The notes: generated by a model not told the origin, from the sequence alone. A stretch of 60,741 nt of DNA from Alphaproteobacteria bacterium (GCA_021774445.1 JAJFJA010000072.1:1-60741); one strand, 5' to 3'; counted from the first letter of the stretch, positions 38,348 to 47,504 are shown. Made by a program: numbers and translations.

Positions 38348-39866
38348 CGACTTGGCGCGGTGGCTGCCGTCGGCCCGCGGGCGGCTTGGGGGCCTGGAGG
38401 TAGGCCCGTCGCTGGAGCATGTCGGCACGGTCGAGCATATTGGCGACGGCGTGGCAACCATCGTCGGCCTGCCATGGACGCGTCTTGACGAGCTGCTGCG
38501 TTTCGAGGACGGCACGCTGGGGCTCGCTTTTCGGGTCGAGGAGGAGGCGGTCGGGTGCGTTCTCCTGGGCCGCGGAGAGGAAATAGGGGCCGGCACCAAG
38601 GTGCATGGAACGGGTGAAATCGCCCGGGTCCCGGTGGGCGACGCGCTGCTTGGCCGGGTCGTCGATTCGACCGGTGCGCCGCTGGACGACGGCCCTTCGA
38701 TAGCGGCGGATCGGCGGGACCCGGTCGAACGGCCCGCGCCGGCGATCGTCGATCGTGATCTCGTCACCGAGCCGCTGATGACCGGGCTCACAGTCATCGA
38801 CGCCATGATCCCGCTGGGCCGTGGCCAAAGGGAACTGATCATCGGCGATCGCAAGACCGGAAAAACCGCCGTGGCGGTGGACGCGATCATCAATCAACGG
38901 TCTTCCGACGTGGTCTGCGTCTATGCTGCGGTTGGCCAGAAGGCCTCGACGGTCAGTCAGGTCATCGATGCCATACGCACCTATGGCGCGGTTGAACGCT
39001 GCATCTTTGTGGTTGGCGAGGCCGGGGCGCCGCCAGGGGCCCAATGGATCACGCCTTACGCGGCCTGCACCATGGCCGAGTATTTTCGCGATCAAGGCCG
39101 TGACACGCTGCTGGTTATCGATGACTTGACGAAACACGCGATCGTCTATCGACAGCTCTCGCTGCTGCTCCGCAACCCGCCGGGGCGGGAGGCCTACCCG
39201 GGCGATATCTTCCATATACATGCCCGGCTGTTGGAGCGGGCCGCCAAGCTTTCCGCGGCCAAGGGTGGCGGCTCGCTCACAGCGCTGCCCATCGCCGAAA
39301 CCCAGGCAGGGAACCTCAGCGCCTATATTCCGACCAACCTGATATCGATCACGGATGGCCAGATCTATCTTGAGCCCAAGCTCTTCTATGAAGGTCAGAA
39401 GCCGGCCATCAGCGTTGGCATGAGCGTCTCCCGTGTTGGCGGGCAGACGCAGGCGCCGGTGATGAAGCGACTTGCCGAAACGCTGCGGCTTGAATACGCG
39501 CAATTCCTGGAACTGGAGGTGTTTACGCGCTTCGGCGCGATGGTCGACGAGCGCACCAAACGGACCATCGAGCATGGGCGCCGCATCCGTGCGATCCTGA
39601 TGCAGCCAGAATACGGGCCACTTTCCCTCGCCCATCAGGTCGCCTTGTTGCTTGCCGTCGATGAAGGAAAGCTCGACGACGTGCCGCTGCCGCTCGTCAA
39701 CCTATTCAAGGATAGGATCGGCGCGCGGTTGGCGGAGCGCTGCCCCCGGGCCATGGCCCGGGTCGAAGCGACGCGGGAACTCAGCGAGGAAAGTCGGCAC
39801 GATCTTCTCGGCGCACTCGATGCTCTTCTGGCCGACATCGGCGCCTCTACGAACGAGAGCGACTGA
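38331..39866 (+). CDS. atpA: N-type ATPase subunit alpha
   Basis: 511 aa. P-loop GDRKTGKTA at about 172, VYAAVGQKASTV, GEAGAPPGAQWITPY and LLVIDDLTKHA follow the alpha pattern, then RPPGREAYPGD-like sequence (RNPPGREAYPGD) and SKV-type SVSRVGGQTQ. It forms the non-catalytic hexamer positions. The N-terminus (MKPLRDDLARWLP) is shortened relative to housekeeping alpha, as expected when a different stator is used. Confidence 0.93.
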   Translation: MKPLRDDLARWLPSARGRLGGLEVGPSLEHVGTVEHIGDGVATIVGLPWTRLDELLRFEDGTLGLAFRVEEEAVGCVLLGRGEEIGAGTKVHGTGEIARVPVGDALLGRVVDSTGAPLDDGPSIAADRRDPVERPAPAIVDRDLVTEPLMTGLTVIDAMIPLGRGQRELIIGDRKTGKTAVAVDAIINQRSSDVVCVYAAVGQKASTVSQVIDAIRTYGAVERCIFVVGEAGAPPGAQWITPYAACTMAEYFRDQGRDTLLVIDDLTKHAIVYRQLSLLLRNPPGREAYPGDIFHIHARLLERAAKLSAAKGGGSLTALPIAETQAGNLSAYIPTNLISITDGQIYLEPKLFYEGQKPAISVGMSVSRVGGQTQAPVMKRLAETLRLEYAQFLELEVFTRFGAMVDERTKRTIEHGRRIRAILMQPEYGPLSLAHQVALLLAVDEGKLDDVPLPLVNLFKDRIGARLAERCPRAMARVEATRELSEESRHDLLGALDALLADIGASTNESD

Positions 39867-39867
39867 A

Positions 39868-40701
39868 ATGGAGCAACTTCCACGGCTGAAGGCGCGTATA
39901 TCGAGCCTGCGGGAGTTGCGCGACCTCATCCGGGCGATGCGCGCGCTGGCGGCGTCGCATGTTCAGGAGGCTCAAGGCGCCTTGGCGGGTATTCGCGGGT
40001 ACGTCGAAGTTGTCGAGGATGCCATCGCCGACAGTGCCGGCTTGCTACGGCACAGCGACGGCCGCGCGCTTATCGCCGCGCCCGCCGTTGCCAATGTGCT
40101 GATGGTCGTATGTTCGGAACACGGCTTCGCTGGCGGGTTCAACGCGGCGCTGCTCGATCGCGCCGAGGCGGCGATGGCGCCGGGGCAGCAGCTCGGGATA
40201 ATTGGTCGGCGTGGGGCGATGTTGGCCGAGGAACGGAATTTGGCGGTCGCGTGGAGTTTCCCGGCGGCCACTCATGTTGGCGGTGTTCTCGGTGTGACGC
40301 GCCCGGTCGCCGATCATTTGGTGGGCGTCTCGACCGCGGACATCGTCTTTGGGCGTTATCGCAAAGGCGGGCATTTTGATGTCGCGGCAAAGCGGATCCT
40401 GCCTTTGGCTCCGAAGCTTGTCGTCGGCATGGATCGGCACAGCCTCCCCCTGCATCACCTTGACGCGGACAAGCTGCTGCAAAAACTGGCCGACGAGTAC
40501 CTCTTCGCCGAAATCACCCGCGCCGCCATGGAATCGTTGGCGAGTGAGAACGCTGCGCGGCTGCGGGTGATGGAGGCGGCGGACAACAATATCGGCGACA
40601 AGCTGGACGTCCTCCATCGTCGCGAGCGCAGCTTACGGCAGGAGACCATCACGTCGGAACTCCTGGATGTCGTAACCGGCGCAGAGGCTATTCTCGGTTA
40701 G
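39868..40701 (+). CDS. atpG: N-type ATPase subunit gamma
   Basis: 277 aa from ATG 39868, 1 nt after the atpA stop. N-terminal helix RLKARISSLRELRDLIRAMRALA and C-terminal helix MEAADNNIGDKLDVLHRRERSLRQETITSELLDVV-type sequence (two coiled-coil arms) flank a Rossmann-like middle. It is the rotor shaft. It is the last gene of the operon and is followed by a strong GC hairpin at 40706. Confidence 0.91.
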   Translation: MEQLPRLKARISSLRELRDLIRAMRALAASHVQEAQGALAGIRGYVEVVEDAIADSAGLLRHSDGRALIAAPAVANVLMVVCSEHGFAGGFNAALLDRAEAAMAPGQQLGIIGRRGAMLAEERNLAVAWSFPAATHVGGVLGVTRPVADHLVGVSTADIVFGRYRKGGHFDVAAKRILPLAPKLVVGMDRHSLPLHHLDADKLLQKLADEYLFAEITRAAMESLASENAARLRVMEAADNNIGDKLDVLHRRERSLRQETITSELLDVVTGAEAILG

Positions 40702-40705
40702 CACA

Positions 40706-40721
40706 GCGGGCGCTCGCCCGC
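40706..40721 (+). terminator. GC-rich hairpin after the N-ATPase operon
   Basis: GCGGGC-GCTC-GCCCGC forms a 6-bp all-GC stem with a 4-nt loop, 5 nt beyond the atpG stop. No T-run follows, so termination may be partial or Rho-assisted. The position strongly suggests an operon end. Confidence 0.45.
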
Positions 40722-40811
40722 GGATTGCTAGCGTGACGGCGCATAGTACTCCAGGGGCCACCACCGTATTCCCGGGCTAACAAGCGCTAACCGGCCAGAT
40801 TTCTGCCGCGA

Positions 40812-40825
40812 TTGACAACGATCAA
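40812..40825. promoter_or_regulatory. FNR/FixK/Anr-type binding site
   Basis: TTGAC-AACG-ATCAA is a perfect TTGAY-N4-RTCAA palindrome. It is centred 69 nt before the start of the 81-residue gene at 40888. A weak -10-like CATAGA lies about 21 nt downstream, the spacing expected for activation from around -41. Confidence 0.75.
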
Positions 40826-40887
40826 TGCATGTTCCGTATGAAACTCATAGAACCGGGCTTCTGATATGGGGCGGAGGTTTGGAAACC

Positions 40888-41133
40888 ATGACAGAACCGA
40901 AGAAGACGGCCCTAACCCGCGATGACATTGCGCTCAGGGTCGCCCATCTGGACGATGTAAAAGCCGCTGAGATCATTGCTACCGGAGCGACGATCGAGGA
41001 ACTCGACGAGGCCATTGCCTGGGCCGTCGGCGAGAGCGACGAGATGGGCAAGCTCAGACGTCCGTTGTCCGGCGTTACGGCGCAGATCTATGACATCCTC
41101 ACCATATCGGAAGAGCCTTTGGACGAAGGGTAG
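40888..41133 (+). CDS. Small conserved-looking hypothetical protein
   Basis: 81 aa from ATG 40888, with GGAGG 10 nt upstream; an upstream in-frame ATG at 40825 overlaps the regulatory box and is rejected. Acidic and helical, with LTRDDIALRVAHLDDVKAAEIIATGATIEELDEA-type sequence across residues 10-40 and no Cys or membrane segment. It resembles short helical adaptor or regulatory proteins, but I do not recognise the family. It is the first gene behind an FNR-type box and probably shares a transcript with the transpeptidase 50 nt downstream. Confidence 0.7.
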   Translation: MTEPKKTALTRDDIALRVAHLDDVKAAEIIATGATIEELDEAIAWAVGESDEMGKLRRPLSGVTAQIYDILTISEEPLDEG

Positions 41134-41183
41134 GGGCGCTTGCTCTGGTGGGTTGGATCAATGACGCTGCTGGCGACCCGAAG

Positions 41184-42086
41184 ATGATGGGGCTACGTCG
41201 CATCGGTGGAATGGCGGTTTTGCTCGGCGCCCTCGCTCTCACCGGCGCCGCAGCCGGCGCCGCTCCCTATCCCGACCTTATCGGTACGGTCGTACGACAC
41301 CAAGCGGCAGCGGGCGAAACCTTAGTCGAGATCGCGCGGCGATTCGGCCTCGGCTTCGTCGAGTTGGTCGCCGCCAACCCAGGCGTCGATCCCTGGCTCC
41401 CGGATGGTTCTGAGATCGTCTTACCCACCGCCCACATTCTGCCCGATTCCGCCCGTAAGGGCATCGTCGTCAATTTGGCCGATCAACGGCTCTATTTCTT
41501 TCCATCAACGCCAGGGCCGGTGCAAAGCTATCCCATCAGTATCGGTACGGATCATGGTCGAACCCCGGTCGGTAAGACCAGCGTCATTGGAAAGCGCGAG
41601 CAACCGACCTGGATTCCGCCGGCATCGATCCGGGCGGAGAAGCCGAACTTGCCCGCGGTCGTGCCGCCCGGCCCGACCAACCCGCTCGGTGCGTTTAGTT
41701 TGGATCTTGGTTTGCCGAGCTATCGCATCCACGGTACCCCGTTTCCCAACAGCATCGGTCGCCGTGCGACCCATGGTTGCGTTCGCCTTTACCCCGAAGG
41801 CATCGCCGCGCTGTTCCCGCAGGTGGCGATCGGGCTGATTGTCACACTCGTCGACCAGCCGGTTAAGCTCGGTTGGTTCGGCGGTGAACTCTTCCTTGAG
41901 ATCCATCCCAGCCAAACACAGGCGGATGAACTCGAACTGAGCCAACGGTTTACGCCGGAGCCGATCGACGGGCTGGTGCTGCGCGTCGATCGGGCCGCCG
42001 GCGATGAGATCGGCCGCATTGACTGGGCGACAGTCGCCCGCGCCGCCGAGCGGCGCAGCGGGATTCCGGTCCGTATTACCCGCTAG
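41184..42086 (+). CDS. LysM-containing L,D-transpeptidase (YkuD)
   Basis: 300 aa from ATG 41184; GTG 41148 would add 12 residues ahead of the signal peptide. Signal sequence GGMAVLLGALALTGAAAGA, then a LysM-like segment (HQAAAGETLVEIARRFGLG...AANPGVDPWLP), then a YkuD domain. Catalytic motif: HGTP followed 16 residues later by THGCVRLYPE, with the nucleophilic Cys intact. It forms 3-3 peptidoglycan crosslinks or attaches lipoproteins to peptidoglycan. The Ala-rich Lpp-like lipoprotein gene just downstream on the other strand is a natural candidate partner. Confidence 0.9.
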   Translation: MMGLRRIGGMAVLLGALALTGAAAGAAPYPDLIGTVVRHQAAAGETLVEIARRFGLGFVELVAANPGVDPWLPDGSEIVLPTAHILPDSARKGIVVNLADQRLYFFPSTPGPVQSYPISIGTDHGRTPVGKTSVIGKREQPTWIPPASIRAEKPNLPAVVPPGPTNPLGAFSLDLGLPSYRIHGTPFPNSIGRRATHGCVRLYPEGIAALFPQVAIGLIVTLVDQPVKLGWFGGELFLEIHPSQTQADELELSQRFTPEPIDGLVLRVDRAAGDEIGRIDWATVARAAERRSGIPVRITR

Positions 42087-42099
42087 TCACCTAATCGAG

Positions 42100-42114
42100 A
42101 TGCCTCGTCGGCAT
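42100..42114. terminator. Hairpin between convergent genes
   Basis: ATGCC-TCGTC-GGCAT forms a 5-bp stem with 5-nt loop between the transpeptidase stop and the lipoprotein stop. There is no T-run on either side, so it is only a weak bidirectional terminator candidate. Confidence 0.25.
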
Positions 42115-42117
42115 GCC

Positions 42118-42405
42118 CTACTTGCGCTGTGACGTCACAAAAATCCGGTCTGCTTTGTCCGCCGCTGCCTGCGCCGCCGCCGCCGATGCCGCGGCGCTGG
42201 CCGCTGCTTGTTCGGCGCTCTGCGCGGCCGCGTCCGCGCTGGCGGCCGCGCGATCGGCGGCGTCTTGCATCTCTTGCAAGCTTTGCTGGAGCGTGACGAC
42301 CTCGGTCCGTACGGACGACACGTCCTCGCTCGACGCGCAACCTGCTGCAGCGAGTAGGATGGCACTAACGAGCCCAATCCGGGCGACATGGCGTCTGCTT
42401 AACAT
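42118..42405 (-). CDS. Alanine-rich Lpp-like lipoprotein
   Basis: 95 aa. Signal peptide with lipobox AAGC (Cys23), then a continuous helix. A short polar heptad part (VRTEVVTLQQSLQEMQDA) is followed by about 40 residues made almost only of Ala with spaced Asp, Glu, Gln and Ser, ending DKADRIFVTSQRK. This is the build of a trimeric coiled-coil lipoprotein like Lpp/OprI, with a Lys at the C-terminus available for peptidoglycan attachment. The L,D-transpeptidase next door would be the enzyme type for that link. Confidence 0.82.
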   Translation of the reverse strand: MLSRRHVARIGLVSAILLAAAGCASSEDVSSVRTEVVTLQQSLQEMQDAADRAAASADAAAQSAEQAAASAAASAAAAQAAADKADRIFVTSQRK

Positions 42406-42491
42406 GACAAAATCCCCGCTATTGGTTGCCGACGTCCGACGGTGGCGCGTCGGCTTTCAGGTATAGGTACTTCGGCAACGCATTAACGGCA

Positions 42492-42505
42492 TTGACCTTG
42501 ATCAA
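42492..42505. promoter_or_regulatory. FNR/FixK/Anr-type binding site
   Basis: TTGAC-CTTG-ATCAA is a perfect TTGAY-N4-RTCAA palindrome in the divergent region. Its centre is 110 nt before the threonine dehydrogenase start (42609) and 93 nt before the lipoprotein start (42405, minus), so it could serve either or both. Confidence 0.72.
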
Positions 42506-42608
42506 CACCCGGGATCACGATCCTCGTGGTTGGTTCCGTCACGGTGGGTTTGACGCATCTCAATGTAGTGTGTTGATGTCGTTGGGCACACGAGCCGATG
42601 GAGGAGGC

Positions 42609-43580
42609 GTGAAGAAAACTCTAGTAATAGGCGCCCTGGGCCAGATCGGCTCGGAACTCGCTCTTGCGCTGCGGAACCGGTTCGGTGTCGAGACGGTGAT
42701 AGCGTCCGACGTTCGGGCGCCGCAGCCGGGTGCAGCGTCGGGTGACGGCCCGTTCCAATATCTCGACTGTACCAGTTTCCGGCAAATCGAAACTGTGGTC
42801 CGCCGCCACGATGTGGGCACGATATTCCATCTCGCCGCGGTGTTGTCCGCCGTTGCGGAGCAAAATCCCCAGGCCTCGTGGGATCTCAATATGGGCGGGC
42901 TGTACCGCGTCCTCGAAGTGGCTCGGGAGTGTGGCTGTTCGCTGTTTTTTCCAAGTTCCATCGGCGCCTTCGGGCCGACGACGCCGCGGGATAGAACCCC
43001 GCAGGACACCATCCAGCGCCCCAACACTATGTATGGCGTGACCAAAGTGGCCGGGGAACTATTGTGCGACTATTACGTCGCGCGTTTTGGCGTCGATGCG
43101 CGCGGGCTGCGGCTGCCCGGTATCATCTCCCATGTCACCCCACCCGGCGGGGGCACAACGGACTTCGCGGTGGATATTTTCCATCAGGCCATTCGCTACC
43201 GGCATTACACCTGCTTCCTGCGTCATGATACGCGGCTCGACATGATGTATATGCCCGATACCATTGACGCAATTCTCCAGCTCATGGCCGCCGATCCCGC
43301 GCTATTGCGGCATCACAATGCTTTCAATGTAACGGCAATGAATTTCACGCCCGAGGAACTCGCCGGCGAAATCCGCAAACACATTCCCGACTTCGCCATC
43401 GACTACGACGTCGATCCAGTGCGGCAGGCCATCGCCGACTCCTGGCCGCGTTCGGTCGATGACAGCGAGGCACGCGCCCAATGGGATTGGTCGCCGCGTT
43501 ACGATATCGCGGCAATGACGGCGGACATGCTGAAAAAGCTGCGGGCCAAACCTCGGACGGTCAGTCGGTTCAACCGCTAG
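42609..43580 (+). CDS. NAD-dependent L-threonine 3-dehydrogenase, SDR (epimerase-like) type
   Basis: 323 aa from GTG 42609, with GGAGGAGG directly upstream; the longer frame from 42426 is rejected because it crosses the regulatory box. NAD site GALGQIGSE, catalytic Tyr-x3-Lys in MYGVTKVAGE, and LRLPGIISH-like and NVTAMNFTPEELA segments match the extended-SDR threonine dehydrogenases. It oxidises L-threonine to 2-amino-3-ketobutyrate. The next gene encodes the enzyme for the following step, which makes the assignment firm. Confidence 0.87.
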   Translation: MKKTLVIGALGQIGSELALALRNRFGVETVIASDVRAPQPGAASGDGPFQYLDCTSFRQIETVVRRHDVGTIFHLAAVLSAVAEQNPQASWDLNMGGLYRVLEVARECGCSLFFPSSIGAFGPTTPRDRTPQDTIQRPNTMYGVTKVAGELLCDYYVARFGVDARGLRLPGIISHVTPPGGGTTDFAVDIFHQAIRYRHYTCFLRHDTRLDMMYMPDTIDAILQLMAADPALLRHHNAFNVTAMNFTPEELAGEIRKHIPDFAIDYDVDPVRQAIADSWPRSVDDSEARAQWDWSPRYDIAAMTADMLKKLRAKPRTVSRFNR

Positions 43581-43597
43581 AGTGGGAGCGCCCAGAT

Positions 43598-44833
43598 ATG
43601 CCGCATGACCGGATGGAAAAGAAACTAGCGGGCGTTCTCGCCGATCTCGAAAAATCGGGCCGCCTGAAGGGGCGCGAAAACGTAATTGCCGGCGTGGTCC
43701 CGGCGCGGGGCGCCTCGGGGCCGCGCTACTTGCTGGAGGGCGAGGGCGCCCAGCCATTCCTGCGGATGAACGCTAACGGCTATCTCGGCATGGCCCTGCA
43801 GGCGGACGTCGTTGCGGCGGAGGAAGCCGCCGTACGGCAGTTCGGCACCGGACCTGGAGCGGTGCGGTTCATCAGTGGTACCTATGCGCCGCATATCGAC
43901 CTAGAACGCCGGCTCGCCGAATTTCACGACAGGCCGGCGGCGATGATCTTCAGCTCCGCCTATGCCGCGATTATGGGCGTGCTGCCGCCGCTGATCGACG
44001 ACGCAACGGCGGTTATCAGTGACGAGCTGAACCATAATTGCATCATCAACGCCGCCCGCCTCGCGCGACCAAAGGAAAAACGCGTCTATTCCCATCTCGA
44101 CATGTCAGCGCTGGAAAGGGAACTATCCGAAGCGGCAGATACATGCCGCCGGGCTATCGTCGTTACCGACGGTGTCTTCAGTATGCGCGGCGATCATGTG
44201 TCCCTGGACCGGGTCATGGAGATCGCGCGCCGCCGCGATGCCGATTTTGCCGACGACGTGCTTGTTTTGGTCGATGATTCCCATGGCGTCGGTGCGCTGG
44301 GCGCGACCGGACGCGGTACCGAGGAACATGCCGGCGGTGAAGCGGCTGACCTTCTGGTCGCGACGCTGGGCAAATCGCTCGGCGTCAATGGCGGATATGT
44401 AACCGGTAGCCGGACGATAATCGACTACCTGCGGGAGACATCGCCATTTTACGTTTACTCGAACCCGATCACGCCGGGAGAAGCCGTCGCGGCGAAAACG
44501 GCGCTGGACATTCTCGACAGTCCACGCGGCACACGGTTACTCTCGCATTTGCGCACGATGACGGCGCGGTTCCGGAACGGCCTTGCCGCACTCAGTCTCG
44601 AAAGCCTGAAAGGGGATCATCCGGTAGTGCCGCTGATGGTTCGCGATACCGCACGCACCTCCGATCTCGTCCGGCACCTGCGCGCCCAGGGCGTCCTGGC
44701 AACCGGGCTGAACTATCCGGTGGTGCCGCGCGGTGACGAGGAAATCCGCTTCCAGATTTCCGCAGATCACACCGCCGAAGATATCGATCAGGCGCTGGCA
44801 GCCTTGGAGTCCTGGCCCGGCCGCGGCGGCTGA
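43598..44833 (+). CDS. kbl: 2-amino-3-ketobutyrate CoA ligase (glycine C-acetyltransferase)
   Basis: 411 aa from ATG 43598. It is an alpha-oxoamine synthase of fold-type I: NANGYLGMA, GPGAVRFISGTYAPHIDLE, DDSHGVGALG and the PLP Lys in ATLGKSLGVNGGY. With the preceding dehydrogenase it converts threonine to glycine plus acetyl-CoA, yielding one NADH. The N-terminus is about 15 residues longer than in E. coli Kbl if ATG 43598 is used; ATG 43613 is an alternative. Confidence 0.88.
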   Translation: MPHDRMEKKLAGVLADLEKSGRLKGRENVIAGVVPARGASGPRYLLEGEGAQPFLRMNANGYLGMALQADVVAAEEAAVRQFGTGPGAVRFISGTYAPHIDLERRLAEFHDRPAAMIFSSAYAAIMGVLPPLIDDATAVISDELNHNCIINAARLARPKEKRVYSHLDMSALERELSEAADTCRRAIVVTDGVFSMRGDHVSLDRVMEIARRRDADFADDVLVLVDDSHGVGALGATGRGTEEHAGGEAADLLVATLGKSLGVNGGYVTGSRTIIDYLRETSPFYVYSNPITPGEAVAAKTALDILDSPRGTRLLSHLRTMTARFRNGLAALSLESLKGDHPVVPLMVRDTARTSDLVRHLRAQGVLATGLNYPVVPRGDEEIRFQISADHTAEDIDQALAALESWPGRGG

Positions 44834-44851
44834 CGGGTCTGTCGCCTTCAG

Positions 44852-46585
44852 TTACCTCATCGTCGGGGTCCGTCCATGGGCGTCGGCCTTTTCCTGCTTC
44901 ATCTGTTCCTCCGCACTCTCACGCATGCGGAATTTTTGCAGCTTACCGGTGACGGTCATCGGGAAGGAATCAACCAGGCGTATATAGCGAGGCACCTTGA
45001 AATGAGCGAGCCCGTCGCGGCAATAGTCGCGCAGCTCCTCCTCGGTCATCGTCTCGCCCTCATGCAGTTGGATCCAGGCCATGATCTCTTCGCCCATGCG
45101 TTCGTCGGCGACGCCGAAAACGGCAGCCTGAGCGACCTTGGAGTTGGCGAACAGAAAGGCTTCGATTTCCGCCGGGTAGACGTTCTCCCCGCCGCGGATG
45201 ATCATTTCCTTCAGCCGCCCGGTGATGCGGACATAGCCGTCCGCATCCATACTGCCGAGATCGCCTGAATGCAGCCATCCGGCCTCGTCGATGGTACCCC
45301 GCGTCGCGTCCTCGTCATTGTAGTAGCCGAGCATGACGTGATAGCCGCGGAAGCAGGGCTCGCCGATCTCGCCGATGGCGATCGCCGCCCCGGTCTTCAG
45401 GTCCGCGATCTTTACCTCCTGATGCGGCAGGTTGCGGCCGACCGTTTCGGTGCGCCGCTCCAGGCTGTCGTCGGCGACGGTCAGGTGCGTGATCGGCGAG
45501 GCTTCAGTCTGGCCATAGCCGATGAGGATTTCTCGACAATGCATGTCAGTCATGACCCGCCGCATCAGCTCCGGCGGGCAGGGGGCGCCGGCCATGATCC
45601 CCGTCCGCAGGCTCGACATCTCGAACTCTTCAAACTGCGGATGGTCCAGTTCGGCGATGAACATGGTCGGGACGCCATGCAGGGCGGTACAACGCTCCGT
45701 CGCCACGGCCTTCAGCACTGCCAGCGGATCGAAATGTTCTGCCGGCACGACGAGACAGGCGCCGACGCTGAAGCACAGCAGGTTCGACAGCACCATCCCG
45801 AAACAGTGATAGAACGGCACCGGCACGCAAAGCCGGTCCTGTTCGGTGAAACCCATGGCGCGAGCCGTGAACCAGGCGTTGTTGAGGATGTTGTGATGGG
45901 TCAACACGACCGCCTTGGGGAACCCGGTCGTGCCGGAGGTGTATTGGATATTGATCGGCTCGTCCGCATCGAGGCTGGCGGTGGTCGCATCCAGCGCCGC
46001 CATCGAACATCTTCCGGCCGCTTCGGTTAGCGCTTGCCATGGCGTAAGGCCTGGATACCGGACCTGGGTACTTTCCGGCGCTACCGGGTCATACAAAACG
46101 ATCCGTCTCAGATGCGGGAAGGCGTCGTTGGTCAAGGCCGTCCCCGCGGATTTCAATTCCGGCAGTAATTCCACCAGCGAGGCGACATAGTCGCTGTGGC
46201 GGAAGGATGGAATCGTGAACAGCCCCTGCACTTCGGCACGTTGCAGCGCATGGGCCAGTTCGCGCGGACGGTTGGCCGGGTTGATGTTGACCAGGATGAC
46301 ACCGATGCGCGCCGTTGCCATCTGCAGCAACAGCCATTCGACATTATCGGTCGACCAGACGCCGATCCGATCGCCCTTGACGAAACCCAGCCCAAGTAGC
46401 CCCAGGGCGACACGATCCACTTCGTGGCTGAGTTCGCGGTAGGTCAGGCGACGGTTCTGGTGCAGGCAGACAACCGCTTCGCGTTCTGGAAACTTTTCGA
46501 CGATGGCCGCGAAATGTTCGGCAATCGTCGCGCCAAGTAACGGCGTCTCGCCACCGCGATGAAGATAGCTCTTAGCCGCCGGCAT
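44852..46585 (-). CDS. AMP-forming acyl-CoA synthetase
   Basis: 577 aa from ATG 46585 (GGAGGCGGAGC upstream), overlapping the beta-subunit gene by 14 nt. The ANL-superfamily core has the ATP loop IQYTSGTTGFPKAVVLTH, the YGQTEASP motif, LHSGDLGSMDADGYVRITGRLKEMI-type hinge region and the C-terminal Lys in FPMTVTGKLQKF. It activates an organic or fatty acid with ATP and CoA. Coupling to a 2-oxoacid:ferredoxin oxidoreductase suggests a short or branched acyl substrate, but that is inference. Confidence 0.88.
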   Translation of the reverse strand: MPAAKSYLHRGGETPLLGATIAEHFAAIVEKFPEREAVVCLHQNRRLTYRELSHEVDRVALGLLGLGFVKGDRIGVWSTDNVEWLLLQMATARIGVILVNINPANRPRELAHALQRAEVQGLFTIPSFRHSDYVASLVELLPELKSAGTALTNDAFPHLRRIVLYDPVAPESTQVRYPGLTPWQALTEAAGRCSMAALDATTASLDADEPINIQYTSGTTGFPKAVVLTHHNILNNAWFTARAMGFTEQDRLCVPVPFYHCFGMVLSNLLCFSVGACLVVPAEHFDPLAVLKAVATERCTALHGVPTMFIAELDHPQFEEFEMSSLRTGIMAGAPCPPELMRRVMTDMHCREILIGYGQTEASPITHLTVADDSLERRTETVGRNLPHQEVKIADLKTGAAIAIGEIGEPCFRGYHVMLGYYNDEDATRGTIDEAGWLHSGDLGSMDADGYVRITGRLKEMIIRGGENVYPAEIEAFLFANSKVAQAAVFGVADERMGEEIMAWIQLHEGETMTEEELRDYCRDGLAHFKVPRYIRLVDSFPMTVTGKLQKFRMRESAEEQMKQEKADAHGRTPTMR

Positions 46586-47504
46586 GCTCCGCCTCCAGCG
46601 GCGCCCAATAGGCATCCACCGCGTCCTGGATTTCCTTCAGGCGTGGCTCATCGCGCGCCGGCTCGAAAAGATGGGCGAAACGGCCCTGCAGCTTCAGGTA
46701 GTTCTCTACCGGCTGGCGCGGGTGGGGGAGGCGGGTGTGGACGGTCTCGCCATCGGCATATTCCTTCAATGGCCAGATACCCGTCTTCACCGCCAGCCGG
46801 GCGATTTCAACCGAGTGCTCCGGGTCGTAGCCCCAGCCAGCGGGGCAGGGGGCGAGCGCCAGGATCATGCGCGGCCCGTCCATCGACCGGGCCTTCTCCA
46901 GCTTGCGCGCCAAGTCGAGCGGCTCGCCGCCGATGACGGTCGCGGCATAGGCCGGCTTGTTGGCGACCCAGATCGCGAACAGATCCTTTTTCCAGCCGGC
47001 GAATCCGGAGCGCAGGGCGTCGGTCGCCGTCAGAGCGCCATGCGGCGTTGCCGAGGATGTCTGCTGGCCGGTGTTGCCGTAACCTTCGTTGTCATAACAC
47101 AAGTAGATGAAATCGAGTCCGCGGTCGATCGCGGCGGAGGTTGCCGACAGGCCGATCCCGCCCGCCGCCCCGTCGCCGCTAAGCACCACGACCTGAAGGT
47201 CTTCTTCAGGCGTGATCCGGCCCTTCGCCCTGAGGATGTCGAGCGCGTCGCGTACCCCTTGCGCCCCGGCGGGAGCGGAGGCCATCGCGGTGTACAGCCA
47301 CGAGCCTCGGAACGGCGTGAAGGGATAGACCGACAGCAGTGTCATGCAACCCGCCGCGTTCACGAACACCGTATTCTCGCCGAGCACGTCATAGACTTCG
47401 GTGACCGCCGCTAGGCCGCCGCAGCCGGCGCACATCGCCGTACCCGCGCCCAGCAGATGCGTCGACGGCAGATCTTTCATGCGCTGGAAACGGGCTTCGG
47501 TCAT
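46572..47504 (-). CDS. 2-oxoacid:ferredoxin oxidoreductase, beta subunit
   Basis: 310 aa, AGGAGGAG 8 nt before ATG 47504. It binds thiamine diphosphate: CAGCGG near residue 25, LSGDGAAGGIGLSA near 110 and YLCYDNEGYGNTG near 135 are the hallmark PorB segments. It receives the 2-oxoacid, decarboxylates it and passes electrons to the Fe-S subunit. The pyruvate versus branched-chain 2-oxoacid preference cannot be read directly. It overlaps the alpha-subunit stop. Confidence 0.88.
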   Translation of the reverse strand: MTEARFQRMKDLPSTHLLGAGTAMCAGCGGLAAVTEVYDVLGENTVFVNAAGCMTLLSVYPFTPFRGSWLYTAMASAPAGAQGVRDALDILRAKGRITPEEDLQVVVLSGDGAAGGIGLSATSAAIDRGLDFIYLCYDNEGYGNTGQQTSSATPHGALTATDALRSGFAGWKKDLFAIWVANKPAYAATVIGGEPLDLARKLEKARSMDGPRMILALAPCPAGWGYDPEHSVEIARLAVKTGIWPLKEYADGETVHTRLPHPRQPVENYLKLQGRFAHLFEPARDEPRLKEIQDAVDAYWAPLEAEHAGG

